Positions 22,655 to 35,728 of a DNA stretch of 64,000 bases are shown here, in pieces. Position 1 is the first letter of the stretch, and every line of letters starts with the position of its first letter. The translations under genes were made by a program, and so were the position numbers. Source of the stretch: Amoebidium appalachense (lineage: Eukaryota; Ichthyosporea); NCBI GenBank assembly GCA_963693365.1, contig CAVNZM010000011.1, forward strand, positions 5,580,001-5,644,000, given 5' to 3'. Below the pieces are notes generated by a model, which saw nothing but the letters and a program-made list of their open reading frames with translations, had not been told where the DNA came from and did not search any database.

Positions 22655-23422
22655 GTGCAGGCACCACAGGTAGGTATGTTGCACGTAGGTATCGAGGGTG
22701 TGAGTCTTCGTGGGCAGGGATTGGGTGTGAGTGATGATGTGTTGCTTGAATTGGAGGAGGATTTAGTTGGTTTTAGCCGGCATTATATAGACGTATGGTT
22801 AGCTGATGGTAAGTTGAAGGCTGTTGCTTTGCTCGATGGAGGGGCTCAGGTTAATTGTGTGCATGCTTCGTTTATTCGTCGTTTTAATCAGGCCGGGGGG
22901 GAAATTCCTATTTTAGCTGCTTCTAGCACAGCCTTAGGTAGTGCTAATAATAGTAGTATGTCTGTGGAACGTGTTTGTGTGTTGCCGTGTGAGATAGGTG
23001 GCCAGGCTATGCATATTGCTTGTTATGTGGTTAAGGATTTAGCTCAAAGTGTTTTGTTGGGAGCCCCATTTTTCCGTAGACATGTGAATGCTTTGTTTGA
23101 ACGTACGAATGTTTTAGAATTGCAGTCCGGCGTTAAAATTAAAACCCATGATGGGCTCGACGGTTATCAGTCTGGTGCTAGAACGGTAGCTGAAGTAGTA
23201 ATCGAGCCTTATCAGTGCCAAACGGTACGTGTCCGGGCCGGCAATCATGTCAGGATAGGGGATTTAGGGGTTTTTACTCCGAAAACCCCATTTCAGGAGG
23301 TGGCCCAATGGACCCTTAGTAGGGTATGGCCGGATAAGACAATAGAAATAGAATTAGTGAATCCGGGCATCGAGCCTATAGTGATTAGGTCAGGTGTTTC
23401 CGTCGGTAGTTTCTTAGTCTAA
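22655..23422 (+). CDS. pol: Protease region, element A pol
   Basis: This frame resumes element A after the nested insertion. It holds a retropepsin-like fold: KAVALLDGGAQVNCVHASFI carries the active-site Asp, but the usual D-S/T-G is D-G-G. GAPFFRRHVNALF resembles the second half of the fold. A beta-rich region (PYQCQTVRVRAGNHVRIGDL) follows. The listed start is a CTG or GTG-like position; there is no reason to expect a separate start because this should be part of Gag-Pol. It ends at a TAA or TAG at 23,422, after which a Gly-rich spacer in other frames (23,467-23,900) leads to RT. Confidence 0.75.
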   Translation: MQAPQVGMLHVGIEGVSLRGQGLGVSDDVLLELEEDLVGFSRHYIDVWLADGKLKAVALLDGGAQVNCVHASFIRRFNQAGGEIPILAASSTALGSANNSSMSVERVCVLPCEIGGQAMHIACYVVKDLAQSVLLGAPFFRRHVNALFERTNVLELQSGVKIKTHDGLDGYQSGARTVAEVVIEPYQCQTVRVRAGNHVRIGDLGVFTPKTPFQEVAQWTLSRVWPDKTIEIELVNPGIEPIVIRSGVSVGSFLV

Positions 23423-23624
23423 TGAGATTGGTAGTATAGAGGTCTCTCTTATTACCCAAAAGGAGGATGCCGGCTCGAAGGGTGACTCAGGAGGAGGGGG
23501 AACAACTTTATTTAACGTTAGCCACCAAAATGTCACCCGACACGATGGGGGGGGGGACCGGGACAGCACCGGTCCCACTCCCCCGACCCCCAAGAGGAAG
23601 GAGGGTCACCCCGGGTGTGAGAAT

Positions 23625-25433
23625 GTGCAGGCAGGGGGGGAGGGTGTTGGTCTAACCCGTGGATCTGACGGGTTAACCAACAACGTGGGGGGCAGGGTGG
23701 CCACAGACCTGGCCCCCCACATACATGCACTAACTCATCAGGAATTGCCCGGGGGCATTGGTGTGCCGGGGGGAGGGGGGGGTGCTAAGGGTGACCGCCT
23801 ATATCCGGAGGTACCTCAACCTCACCCCGCGCAGCACCGATGTAATACAGGAGGTGAAATGTTAAGTGGCACTCCGGTGAATAAGGATGCATCCACTTGT
23901 GATGGGGGTAACCCGGAGTTAGTATTGCCGTTTGGTATGAAGGAGGGGGATTGGACGGTAGACCAGAAAAGATTGCTAGCTAAGTTATTTGATAGGACTC
24001 GGTTTGCATTTCTGGCCGATGATAACGAAGTAGGCTTCGTTAAAGGGTTTGAAATGCAGATCGACACAGGTGATAATAGGCCGGTAGTGATGCCTAGCTA
24101 TAGAATGGAGCAGTATAAATTGTCGGATGCGCTAATAATAGTGAGTGATATGTTAAAAAAGGGTCATGTGGAGCATAGTTCGAGTCCGTGGAGAAGTCCG
24201 GTGCTATTGGTTAAGAAGCCCGACGGGTCTTGGCGTCTAGTGAACGATTACAGCGCCCTGAATCGGATCACTAAGGCAGACCAATGGCCTCTCCCTAACA
24301 TAGACGAGCAGCTTTCACAGCTGCACGGCTATACTCACTTTGCTAAACTTGATTTAAAAGCAGCTTTTTGGCAGATAAGGTTGGAGGAGAGCAGCAAGGA
24401 GAAGACTGCCTTTGCACTGGGTGACCAGCTGTTCCAGTACAAGGTGGTGCCGATGGGTTTGCTCTCCTCTCCAGCTATGTTGTGCCGGGTAATGTATAAA
24501 ATTCTCCACCCTCATTTGGATGTATGCCACCCGTATTTGGATGATGTTTAAATTAAAGGTAGGTCATTTGAGGAGCTAGTTAATAATTGTGAAAAAGTAT
24601 TTTTAGCTTTGGGTGAGTCTGGTCTTCGTATTAGCGGTAGCAAGACTGTGATTGGTGTGCCGGAGGTTAAGTTTTTAGGTCATATTGTGTCTAGTAATGG
24701 TCTTTCTCCTGATCCGGAGAAAATCCGGGCCATAGTTGAGTGGCCCCGTCCTCAGACTGTCACTCAACTAAGGCAATTTTTAGGTTTAACTAATTATCTT
24801 CGTCGTTATATTAAGGATTATAGTATGCTTGCTTTGCCGTTAACTAGTCAGACGGGGGGGGAGAAGAAGAATAGAATAGATTGGAATGTTGATGCTGTTT
24901 CTGCTTTCGAAAAGCTTAAGTTAGCTTTGCAGTCTTCGAGTATGCTTGTTCATCCTGATTTTTCGGCCGGGGGGGGGATGTTTAAAGTTCGGTGTGATGC
25001 AAGTAAGGTTGCTGAGGGGGCCGTGTTATATCAAGTGCAGGAGGGGCAGGATAGAGTGATTGCTTATGCTAGTCGTTCATTTAGTAAAAGTGAACGTAGA
25101 TATAGCAATCCGGAGAGAGAGTCCCATGCTATCTTTTGGGCAGTCTCACAGGCATGGAGGTATATACTCGCAGGCAGGACGTTTGAGGTCTACACCGACC
25201 ACAAGCCCTGCCTAGCCATGGCCGGCACCACTCGTCTGGTCAACGAGAGGATGCAGAAGTGGGCCGCGGCTCTCGGTGAGTTCTCCTATAAATTGTTTTA
25301 TGCCAAGGGTGAAACAATGGTTGACTGTGATGCTCTCTCTCGTGCTGCTTATATTTTGTTTGAAGAAGAGAAGGAGGGGGAGGGGGGGCTAGTGAGAGAC
25401 GGGGGGGGGAGGGGGGAAGGGGGGGGAGAGTGA
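23625..25433 (+). pseudogene. pol: Reverse transcriptase and RNase H, element A pol (nonsense codon)
   Basis: The RT domain starts around 24,085 (VVMPSYRMEQYKLSDALII) and runs through SPVLLVKKPDGSWRLVNDY, AKLDLKAAFWQIRLEE and VPMGLLSSPA to HPYLDDV. There the codon after the catalytic YLDD-V is TAA (24,549-24,551), most simply a T-to-A change in a Leu codon. The same frame then continues (GESGLRISGSKTVIGVPEVK, thumb) into RNase H (IAYASRSFSKSERRYSNPER, YTDHKPCLAM, VDCDALSRA). It ends in a G-rich tail at 25,433. With the TAA the enzyme is cut just after its active site. Confidence 0.88.
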
Positions 25434-25452
25434 GCAGAAAGGAATAGATGCT

Positions 25453-27394
25453 GTGTCTGTTGATGTGTCTTCTTGGGCTCCGGGGTTGCTTGCTTATAAG
25501 TGTAGGGGAGGGGGGGGGAGGTATTTGTCTGTGTCTGAGGTCGGGACCGAGTCTCATGGCTCGGCCCCTGCCTTAGCACCTACGGCTTTGATCTTAGCTC
25601 AGGAGGAAGATGTGTTGATTGGTCTGGTTAAGAATTATTTAAAGGGGCCGGTTGATTCGATTAAATTTAAAAATAAAAGGCAGATGATTAAGGTAGCTAA
25701 GTTAGCAAAAATGTGTCAGGTAGAGCAGGATTTAGTTTATCATTGTTCTGGGCCAGACGGACACCGAGTTTGGGTCCCGACGGCACTTGTGCCTGAGGTT
25801 TTGCATATGGTGCATGAGCATCCCATGGCTGGTCATTTAGGTGTAAATAGGACGTTGCTTCGTGTTAATCGTTCGTATTTTTGGCCGGGTATGAGTAGGG
25901 AGGTGAGGGATTATGTGTTGTCATGCATGCATTGTCAGGAAAGGAATGAGAGTCCCCACTCTCGTTCCCGCCCGTCGTTTATTAGGGATTTTAATGTTCG
26001 TATGTTTGAAAGGGTAGCAGTGGATGTGGTCGGTCCTTTTAACTGATGAATTCTACGGTTGAGGGTAACACTGTTCTTGTTACCGTCACCGATGTGGCCA
26101 CTCGTTGGGTTGAAGTTTTTCCTCTCCCCACTGCTAATGCCGTTTTGTTTGCTCGTATTTTTGTGGATGAAATTTGTCTTAGGTTTGGTTGTCCTCGTGT
26201 TTTGTTAACGGATAGGAGTCGTGTGTTTTTAAATCAGTTGGTGTCGGAGGTGTGTAAAATTTTAAGGGTAGCTCATATCGCTACGTCTGCATATCACCCT
26301 CAAGCAAATGCCATCTCTGAACGTGTGCATGCAGTGTTTCAGAAGTCCTTTGGCAAAATGGTGGATGTGGAGGCTAATGATTGGGATCATATGTCTAGGT
26401 TTATTGCTCATTCATATAATTCTACCCCTCATGCTGTGACTGGTTTTTCTCCGTTTTATTTGGTCTATGGGCAGGAGGCTATTAGTTTGTTAGATACGGC
26501 ACTTTTGCCGATGGGGGGGGCTGACCGACTAACCTATCCCCACTGGACTGAGTTCCGGGAGCAGCTACTAACCCGGGCCCGGCTGCACGTAATGCAGCTC
26601 TGGCCCGTACACAGCAGGCACAGACACGTGCGGACGTGTCCACACGTCCGTTACGTGAATTTGCCGAGGGTACTTTAGTTTTAATTAGGGATCATACTAG
26701 GAAAAAGAGATATAAGCAGGAGCAGGAAGGTAAGGGTGAAGGTGAAGGTCTTCGTAAGTATGGTAAGAAATGGTTGCCTCTTTTTATCGGTCCGTATAAA
26801 ATAGTGGCTAGGTTAGGTCCGACGGAATATAAGGTGCAGAGGTTAGCTAATGAGAGTGATGTTAGATTTTATAATGTTGATGATATAAAGGAATATTATG
26901 ATAGGGCCCTTAGGGTTAAACGGCCGGAGGGCCGTCGAGTGTTAGATGCATTCACCCCCGACTATGACGGGTCGGTGGATGTATCGGAGGCTGCAGTAGA
27001 TAAAATTATGGATAAAAAGGTTATCGAAGATAAGGAAGGTAAGGTAAATTATTATTTAATTCGTTTTGAGGGAGGTTATCAGGAAGATCAGTGGTTGCCT
27101 GAGTTTCATTTGGATTGCCCGTTTTCTATTCGTGCTTATGAGGCTAGATTAGTGCAGAGGGAGCTGCCTAGTGCTCCCTCTCGGCCAAAGAGAGTTATTC
27201 CTCAGTTTAATCGTAGTGTGAAAAAGTCGGTGGGGGAGGGGGCCGGGGGGGGAGTGATGCAAATACACGTAGACACAGGGGGGGAGGGGGAGGGAGGGGA
27301 GGAGACCGAGGAGGAGTGTGAACGTAGTCGTAGGAATTTAATTTATTATCATAGGTGTCTCCGTAGGTATCAAGCTTATGATGGTGTAGATTAA
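25453..27394 (+). pseudogene. pol: Integrase and chromodomain-like tail, element A pol (two frame breaks)
   Basis: Integrase is spread over three overlapping frames. Frame one (25,453-26,046) holds the HHCC zinc domain (HEHPMAGHLG to CMHCQERN) and the first catalytic Asp in VAVDVVGPF. Frame two (26,046-26,678) holds the second Asp (LTDRSRVF) and the Glu (ISERVH), 35 residues apart as in DD35E. Frame three (26,636-27,394) holds the C-terminal domain (EGTLVLIRDH) and a chromodomain-like segment (YYLIRFEGGYQEDQWLPEF). The breaks lie at a TTTT run near 26,037 and near 26,585. All catalytic residues are kept, so the lesions are recent or are sequence errors. Confidence 0.85.
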
Positions 27395-27508
27395 TTTATT
27401 ATTTTTCTTCGTAATTTAGTTAATTTAATTTTTTTTAGGAGACTGATTAGTCTATGTCTTTTTAGGGGGTGTTAGATGTAATGTGACTGAGGTGGGACTC
27501 AGCTTTTC

Positions 27509-27527
27509 CGGGGGCCGGGGGGGGAGT
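27509..27527 (+). other. Polypurine tract, element A
   Basis: A G-rich purine run (broken by CC) directly before the 3' LTR; it would prime plus-strand synthesis. Confidence 0.65.
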
Positions 27528-28241
27528 TGACATATACTAATCCGTCTCAGCAGATTAGCCTAAGTCTACGATCGAGATCGGGGGGGGGGGGGGGGGGGGG
27601 GTGGCCCGGGTCCACAGATCATCAAGATCAAGTCCGGGGCCTCAAGATAGCTGTACAGCTGCGTGCATCTTGCCTCTGCCGGCGCAGGGCATTGGACCAC
27701 GTCAGCCGGGACAGCCGTCCAATAGAATTCTATTTAGTGTGTAGGATAGATCGTAGGAGGACTTAGGAATGTGATTGTTCGGGCAGAAGCCCTTTTGTAA
27801 GTATTGGCAAGGTTAGATAGTGTATGTTGCCAAACGTATTTATATATGTAGATGTAGAGGAAAGGGGGGGAGGGAGGGGGGGGGAGGATAGTATGAAATG
27901 TAGATTTAGACTCTGCGGTGCCACTAGGGGGAGGGTGAGGGGTGAGACATGGATAAATATATTAGTTGAGTAGATCGACTTAGCTCGTGCAGGCGCACGA
28001 TAAAAGTAGATCGGAATGTTTGGAATGTGGCATCGTAGGGGGCCAGGTGATGATGATCTTTGAGGGCACGGCCTTGATGGCCTCAGTCGTAACTTAGACT
28101 CATTCCGTACGGATCTAAGTTTGCCCGTCGGAGCCTGGTCTGAATAAACTTTATCGTTTTTCCGTACACGTTCGTTCCTTTTCGTGTGTGTACACTTAGT
28201 AGAGTGCCGCGTCTCTAGTACACATACATTAGGATACGACA
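27528..28241 (+). repeat. 3' LTR of element A (uninterrupted)
   Basis: 714 bases from TGACATATAC to GGATACGACA. AATAAA lies at 28,143-28,148. The G tract at 27,580-27,601 is G22. It is the reference for the insertion-free LTR: CTTTATCGTTTTTCCGTACA spans the site where the DNA element entered the 5' LTR. Confidence 0.93.
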
Positions 28242-28246
28242 CTTTC

Positions 28247-28525
28247 TCCCCCTATCACCCTTGTATCTAGTGTCAAAGGGACTTGCCCCAACCATAGTCA
28301 TTCAGCGCCCGGGCTGCCTAGTCCAAACCACACCATTAGCCCTGCACTATGGTTTCCAGTGCGGGCCGAACGTTGCGCTTGCGGTGAACACTGCCACACT
28401 TGGTTGGTCGGAAAAGCTGTCCTTGTATGATGTTTGCGAATGCCGATCACATTTCCTCCCAGACGTAGACAGAGTAGTGAAAGCATTTGCTACAGTTCGA
28501 CGGCTAAACATCCCCATTGCAATCG
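28247..28525 (+). pseudogene. JmjC-domain protein exon, second half
   Basis: This completes the JmjC domain begun at 1553. Joining C1921 with TC at 28,247 gives a Leu codon, then PLSPLYLVSKGLAPTIVIQ and RPGCLVQTTPLALHYGFQCG, where the His of LALHYGF is the distal iron ligand, and PNVALAVNTATLGW, the usual 'N.AeaVNFa...W' strand. An unclassified Cys-containing region follows (DVCECRSHFLPDVDRVVKAF). The exon probably ends at 28,525 with a GTTGCC donor that runs straight into poly(C). I infer a lysine demethylase-like enzyme; the subfamily is not resolved. Confidence 0.78.
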
Positions 28526-28527
28526 GT

Positions 28528-28561
<34 letters not shown>

Positions 28562-29171
28562 CGTTTAAAAAAAAAATACTCTATCCCTTTTGTTTTTGTA
28601 TTGTGTGTTTCCCACATACTGTATGCGTGAAAACAGCACACTGACGTTTTTCTCTTGCCTCGTTTTCTGTATGTTGTTGTGTTGTGTGCACGTAGTTTTC
28701 TTTCCTTGGTTTTGCAAGTGCATGTGCGAAATAACCTTCTGGGTGTTACAGAAGCATGTTTCCAATGTTCTAGTAGATTGCCGAGATAAAAAACATAAGC
28801 TTAAGTATCTGTTGGATAACCGACTAATCAGTGTGTATATGCAACACATATTTGTACACGTTCGTTGGCCAACAAACACATGTCTGTTGGATAGGTGTTA
28901 CATATAGAATTGATACTTTGATTGATGCTTTATATCCATAATGATTGGATGCCCGACTAATACCTATATGTATAGTGTGGATGTTTTGTGTATATGTTTT
29001 CCATATCCATTGACCAACCAACACATGCCTTTGCATATGCAAAATGCATATCTATCTCATATAATGACCCTAAACTAGGTTTAAGGTAAACGGTATACAC
29101 GTGGTGTTTCCCACACAATCTTCCTTCCAGTTTACTTCTTCACCCATGCTCACTCCCACTTTTATCCACAG
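28526..29171. other. Non-coding stretch between the JmjC exon and the next gene
   Basis: Poly(C) at 28,530-28,560 then AT-rich sequence. A diverged repeat of about 40 bases (GAGATAAAAAACATAAGCTT...TCTGTTGGATAACCGAC, 28,783-28,824) recurs in the intron at 30,734-30,775. No exon is clear here, and whether the JmjC gene continues into 29,172 is unknown. Confidence 0.5.
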
Positions 29172-29215
29172 ATACATCCAAGTCTCCTGCAAGCGGTGAC
29201 AAACCAAAACGCCTC

Positions 29216-31546
<2,331 letters not shown>

Positions 31547-31603
31547 TAAAGGCTTTATTCTTTTGTTTTTTGTGGATTAGGGATGGGAGGGGTGTGTGTG
31601 TGT

Positions 31604-31635
<32 letters not shown>

Positions 31636-31639
31636 CTAG

Positions 31640-32540
31640 AATAGCGAAGGCTAGAGACAAAAAGGTATGCCACACAATGGCCTAAAGAAGGTTAAAGGTT
31701 TAGCAAGATTTTGAAATTACTGAACTTGTGTGAACTAAATACTATTATGCTCTCTGCTTGCTTCCCGAATTCGAAGTTAAATCTTTAGCTGCTTCTCTTT
31801 CCAACCGGTGACCTATCAGTGGTTGCATCCTATGCACACAGCATCTTCAAAAGTTTCCGGCTACACACTACACTACGATAATGAATATTTAATGGTGGGG
31901 TTTTTCTTTTTTTTCCTTTTTTTTTTTTTATTTTTTTTTTTTTTAAATCGATGTCATATATCGAGTTATGTATCAGTTGGACCAAGTGAATATGACCATT
32001 CAATTGCAAAAGGGCGAACAGTGTGTTGATTGATGTGATTGTTATTAACGCGAATGACGAGCCGTTAAACTTTTAATATATCCAAAATAAACGATTATGA
32101 CAAAAAAAACTCTGAATCATCATTGAAAGCCCGAAAAGGAAATCTGGGCATCTTCTTATCACCAAACAGTTTAATATCAGTGGCTTTATTCCCCCAGTGC
32201 TATTTTTGGGTAGCATTTGAAATGTTTATGACCCAGCAACCTATAGCATCATGTGTTTATCCCGTTCCCTTTACATGATAGATAGCCTGAGAGTCGGCGG
32301 GTGGGGGAAAAAGTTGTGGAAGAGGACGTGGAGTAGGTGAGCGAAGGTGCAAAGAAAACCGGATAGATAACTCAAACATGTGTGCCCCGGAATACGGTGG
32401 GGCGGAAATACATAGACGGATAGACGGCATGTCTTTTCACTGAAGATTTCTCTTGCTTAGGTGCATGTTCTTTTAAATGGTTTTTAAGTCCGGTGCTTCA
32501 TGTTTTAAATTAGGGGTAACTAAAATGATTCCTTATGTCA
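31640..32540. other. AT-rich spacer without a gene
   Basis: Mixed AT-rich sequence with T tracts at 31,906-31,943. I see no exon, RNA gene or recognisable repeat. Confidence 0.5.
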
Positions 32541-32544
32541 GGCA

Positions 32545-32757
32545 AACCAACGGAAAATCCATAAATGTTTGTGCCACTTTTGTGCAGAAGCTTTTTCTCG
32601 TAAACACTTAGATAGATGTATTTATTTATCTCAGATTATTCCGTTAGAAATTAGAAGACTGGCTTATTTAGATAATCCTGATATTACGTCTATTGACTAT
32701 CTGTTGAACCACGGTATGGTTAACGAGTTTTCTAGGGTGTATGATTATTTTCTTTGG
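32545..32757 (+). pseudogene. LINE-like ORF C-terminal fragment, forward
   Basis: In-frame CHFCAEAFSRKHLDRC (CX2C...H...C) followed by a helical tail (SQIIPLEIRRLAYL, SIDYLLNHG). This resembles the zinc-knuckle end of non-LTR reverse transcriptases. The rest of the ORF is absent. Two related fragments follow on the opposite strand, one carrying CHFCAELFNRKHVDRC. Confidence 0.4.
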
Positions 32758-33060
32758 ACTGGATTTATTCGACGGAAAGATATGCAAGTATGCACGGCAT
32801 ACTGAGAAGACAATAAAAAACTTCACGAGTTATCCAGTAACAAGTGCATACTGAGATACCTGAACACTGTGTGAAAATCATATAAATACTCAATGTGACG
32901 ACCAACAGAATTCAACAAAAAGTCTAAAGTGTTCCCATTGCCAGCTAGTGTAGCAGACACCCGTAGGGAAAGAGGTAAAACGCGACATAAAAACTCACAC
33001 CTATCAACATGCTTACGATTAAAAAGTTCAGCACAAAAGTGGCACCAGCGGCGATGAAAA
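32757..33060 (-). pseudogene. LINE-like C-terminal fragment, reverse, first copy of a direct repeat
   Basis: On the minus strand WCHFCAELFNRKHVDRC is followed by LRVSATLAGNGNTLDFLLNS and an intact-looking tail. Roughly 32,757-33,040 recurs almost unchanged at 33,687-33,970, about 930 bases on. It faces the forward fragment tail to tail. Confidence 0.4.
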
Positions 33061-33686
33061 CAAGAATTACAGCGCCACTCTGCACAACTTCCCAGGCAAT
33101 ATCAACATCAGAGCACCATACAGACGTATCTACTAGGGTGGTATCCATACGTACAGCAGGATATCGTTATCTCTTCCGTATCCGAGAGTGAGGGCTTTTG
33201 TATTTTCTTCCGAGATATCGGTGATATCTCGCTGGCTTCTATTTTGCTGAGCATATCAATAAAGTCATTATAAAAAATATAAAAAATTTGTTTCCCCAAA
33301 TATTGGGGGATACTTAAGGGGGTTTCTTTTAGGCGAGTAATTGTCCCCATCCCAGTACATCCGGGTCAAGCCATTTGTTCAGCAAATAAATCATGATATG
33401 AACTGCTCCGTGTGTGACAGTAATTAAGTTTTGGCGCGTGAAAAAAAAAAGTTTCTTATAAAACCAACTAAAGTAGGAATAGAAAACAAAAAAAATAAGA
33501 AGGAATATATCTATTTTTTCCAGGTGTGTTCGTGTCTTTTTGTCTTGTGTGCACCAAGCCAGCGACAACACGAGCGTGACGTTGAAGGGGGAAAAAAAAA
33601 AAAGGAAGCTGGGTGGGGGGAAGAGGGAGGGGAGGCGGCGGGGGGGTTCACTAAGTTGCAAGGTGCGAAGTTTTTTTTTTTCTTTT

Positions 33687-33975
33687 GACTGGATTTATTC
33701 GACGGAAAGATATGCAAGTATGCACGGCATACTGAGAAGACAATAAAAACTTCACGAGTTATCCAGTAACAAGTGCATACTGAGATACCTGAACACTGTG
33801 TGAAAATCATATAAATACTCAATGTGACGACCAACAGAATTCAACAAAAAGTCTAAAGTGTTCACATTGCCAGCTAGTGTAGCAGATACCCGGAGGGAAA
33901 GAGGTAAAACGCGACATAAAAATTCACACCTATCAACATGCTTGCGATTAAAAAGGTCAGCACAAAAGTTTTTTT
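33687..33975 (-). pseudogene. LINE-like C-terminal fragment, reverse, second copy
   Basis: It repeats 32,757-33,040 with a handful of changes (for example AAAAAA to AAAAA after GACAAT, and TCCCATTG to TCACATTG). On the minus strand it encodes FCADLFNRKHVDRCEF. It ends at 33,970 where a TTTTTTTCTTTTTTCTTTT junction begins. The 33,060-33,687 spacer is unremarkable apart from an A-rich/T-rich pair. Confidence 0.45.
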
Positions 33976-34004
33976 CTTTTTTCTTTTGACTCGTCAAAAA
34001 AAAA

Positions 34005-34260
34005 ACGGCATCACGGGGGTCCCGTGACGACAGCATCACGGGGGTCCCCATGACATTGACGGGGCAGGACCCGTGGGAAGGCGTCACGTCATCACGAGGG
34101 TCCCCTTAACGGGGCAGGACCCGTGACGACAGCATCACGGGGGTCCCCATGACGGGGCAGGACCCGTGGGCCCCGTGGCCATCACGGGGGTGGTAGACGT
34201 TACGTCATCACGAGGGTCCCCTTAACGGGTGACCATGATGGGGCAGGACCCGTGTACGTG
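34005..34260. repeat. GC-rich imperfect tandem repeat
   Basis: ACGGGGCAGGACCCGTG recurs at about 34,059, 34,112, 34,153 and (as ATGGGGCAGGACCCGTG) 34,238, and CATCACGGGGGTCCC or CATCACGAGGGTCCC recurs at about 34,010, 34,032, 34,088, 34,132 and 34,206. Each unit can fold on itself (GGGTCC with GGACCC). The function is unknown. Confidence 0.75.
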
Positions 34261-34264
34261 GATT

Positions 34265-34376
34265 TTTTTCTTTTTTTTTTTTTTTTTTTTCTTTGGCAAT
34301 CTCCGGATTTGAACCCGGGACTTCGTGCGTCGGAAGCGGGGAGCTTGCCCACCACATAGGCCAAAGCGTCTCCTCA
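34265..34376 (-). other. tRNA-derived element with poly(A) tail
   Basis: On the minus strand GGAGACGCTTTGGCCTATGT begins a tRNA-sized unit with a perfect pol III A box (TGGCCTATGTG) and B box (GGTTCAAATCC), ending near GGAGATTGCC at 34,297. It is followed by an A tract of about 28. The anticodon stem does not pair well, so it is not a working tRNA. The form fits a retroposed tRNA-like sequence or short SINE. Confidence 0.6.
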
Positions 34377-34815
34377 AAATTTAAAATGGTCAGATTAATT
34401 AATGTCAAAAAAACAAACACATTATTCGTTCAAAATGCAACTACCCATTGTGGGTTTACGAGAGGAGGGATGGATGTAGTTTATCACAGTCCAGATCACA
34501 GCTGCAGTGGGAGAAGGAGGGAGCAGCATACACGCCCCGTGCACACACAGACTCTCACACGCACGCACACACACACACACAGACGTACACATACACTTAC
34601 ACGTACACGTTCACTTTTAGCAACGAATTAGACACAAAAAAATTTCGGCCACCTCCAGCAGTCACGGTGACAAGTGTAACTGTACCGCCTGCTCACACAT
34701 GCACTCGCTTATCCACGTTGTCTGTCCAGTTGTTTCTTCAACAGCACTGCTGTCGTGACCTCTGCATTGCCCCAACCTGCCACGGCCAAACCCCAAGCAA
34801 GGTGGGATGTTTCCT

Positions 34816-34860
<45 letters not shown>

Positions 34861-35043
34861 ACACACTTTTAGACACACCAGCTCTCGACCTATCTGTGGT
34901 TTGCCATTTTAGGCATCCAATTGTGGATTCCCATGCTAATTCGTACTCCACAGATGTCCTGTCACACCCACGCACAGGCACATACACACACACACAGACA
35001 CTCACTCACATGCACAGACACACTCGCGCGCACGCGCGCGCGT

Positions 35044-35105
<62 letters not shown>

Positions 35106-35162
35106 GCACGCACGCACACACATGCACACATGCACACACACACACACACTCGGTACTGTAGA
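34377..35162. repeat. Spacer with microsatellites
   Basis: CA-rich arrays at 34,555-34,615, 34,844-34,865 and 34,975-35,155 and a C tract at 34,818-34,846. No coding exon is supported in between. Confidence 0.7.
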
Positions 35163-35164
35163 TG

Positions 35165-35351
35165 ATGTGGGCCCCCTTTTGATGATCGACTCTGCTTACT
35201 AAACATCATTTTTTTGGTTTGCACTCTGCCTTGTGTTGTTTGTCATGAATGTGAACCTCGTACTCTATGACAAAGATTCTAACCGCTCCCCTTCCCCCAA
35301 CCCCCCCCCCTCCCTCTGGCCCCCGTTCGCACACACGCTCGCGCGTGCGCG

Positions 35352-35425
<74 letters not shown>
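35165..35425 (+). repeat. Diverged poly(C)-tailed repeat followed by (CA)n
   Basis: GTGGGCCCCCTTTTGATGAT, CTCTGCTTACTAAACATC, then TGTGAACCTCGTACTCTATG and a C-rich tail, an older relative of the repeat at 7010. A (CA)n array at 35,355-35,422 follows. Confidence 0.55.
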
Positions 35426-35636
35426 CCCCCTGGCCCCCAGTCTCCATTCGAGGGGCTACTCTGTTTTACCCCCCATAGGAAAAGGATCGGTTATCAATAT
35501 ACTTGCGCAGAAATAGTGTTTTGTTAAACCCTTCCAAAAACGTGATATTCTCTGGATTTCATTGGTCGTGTTTGATTGAGATAGCCATAAAAGGCTAAAT
35601 TATGCCTAAATGACTCACAATGATTGGTGCATGCAC

Positions 35637-35696
35637 AGGGGCTCACTGCCCACTACCTGACGAGGGGGAGGAACAGCAATGCCGTCCTGGTAACAT

Positions 35697-35728
<32 letters not shown>

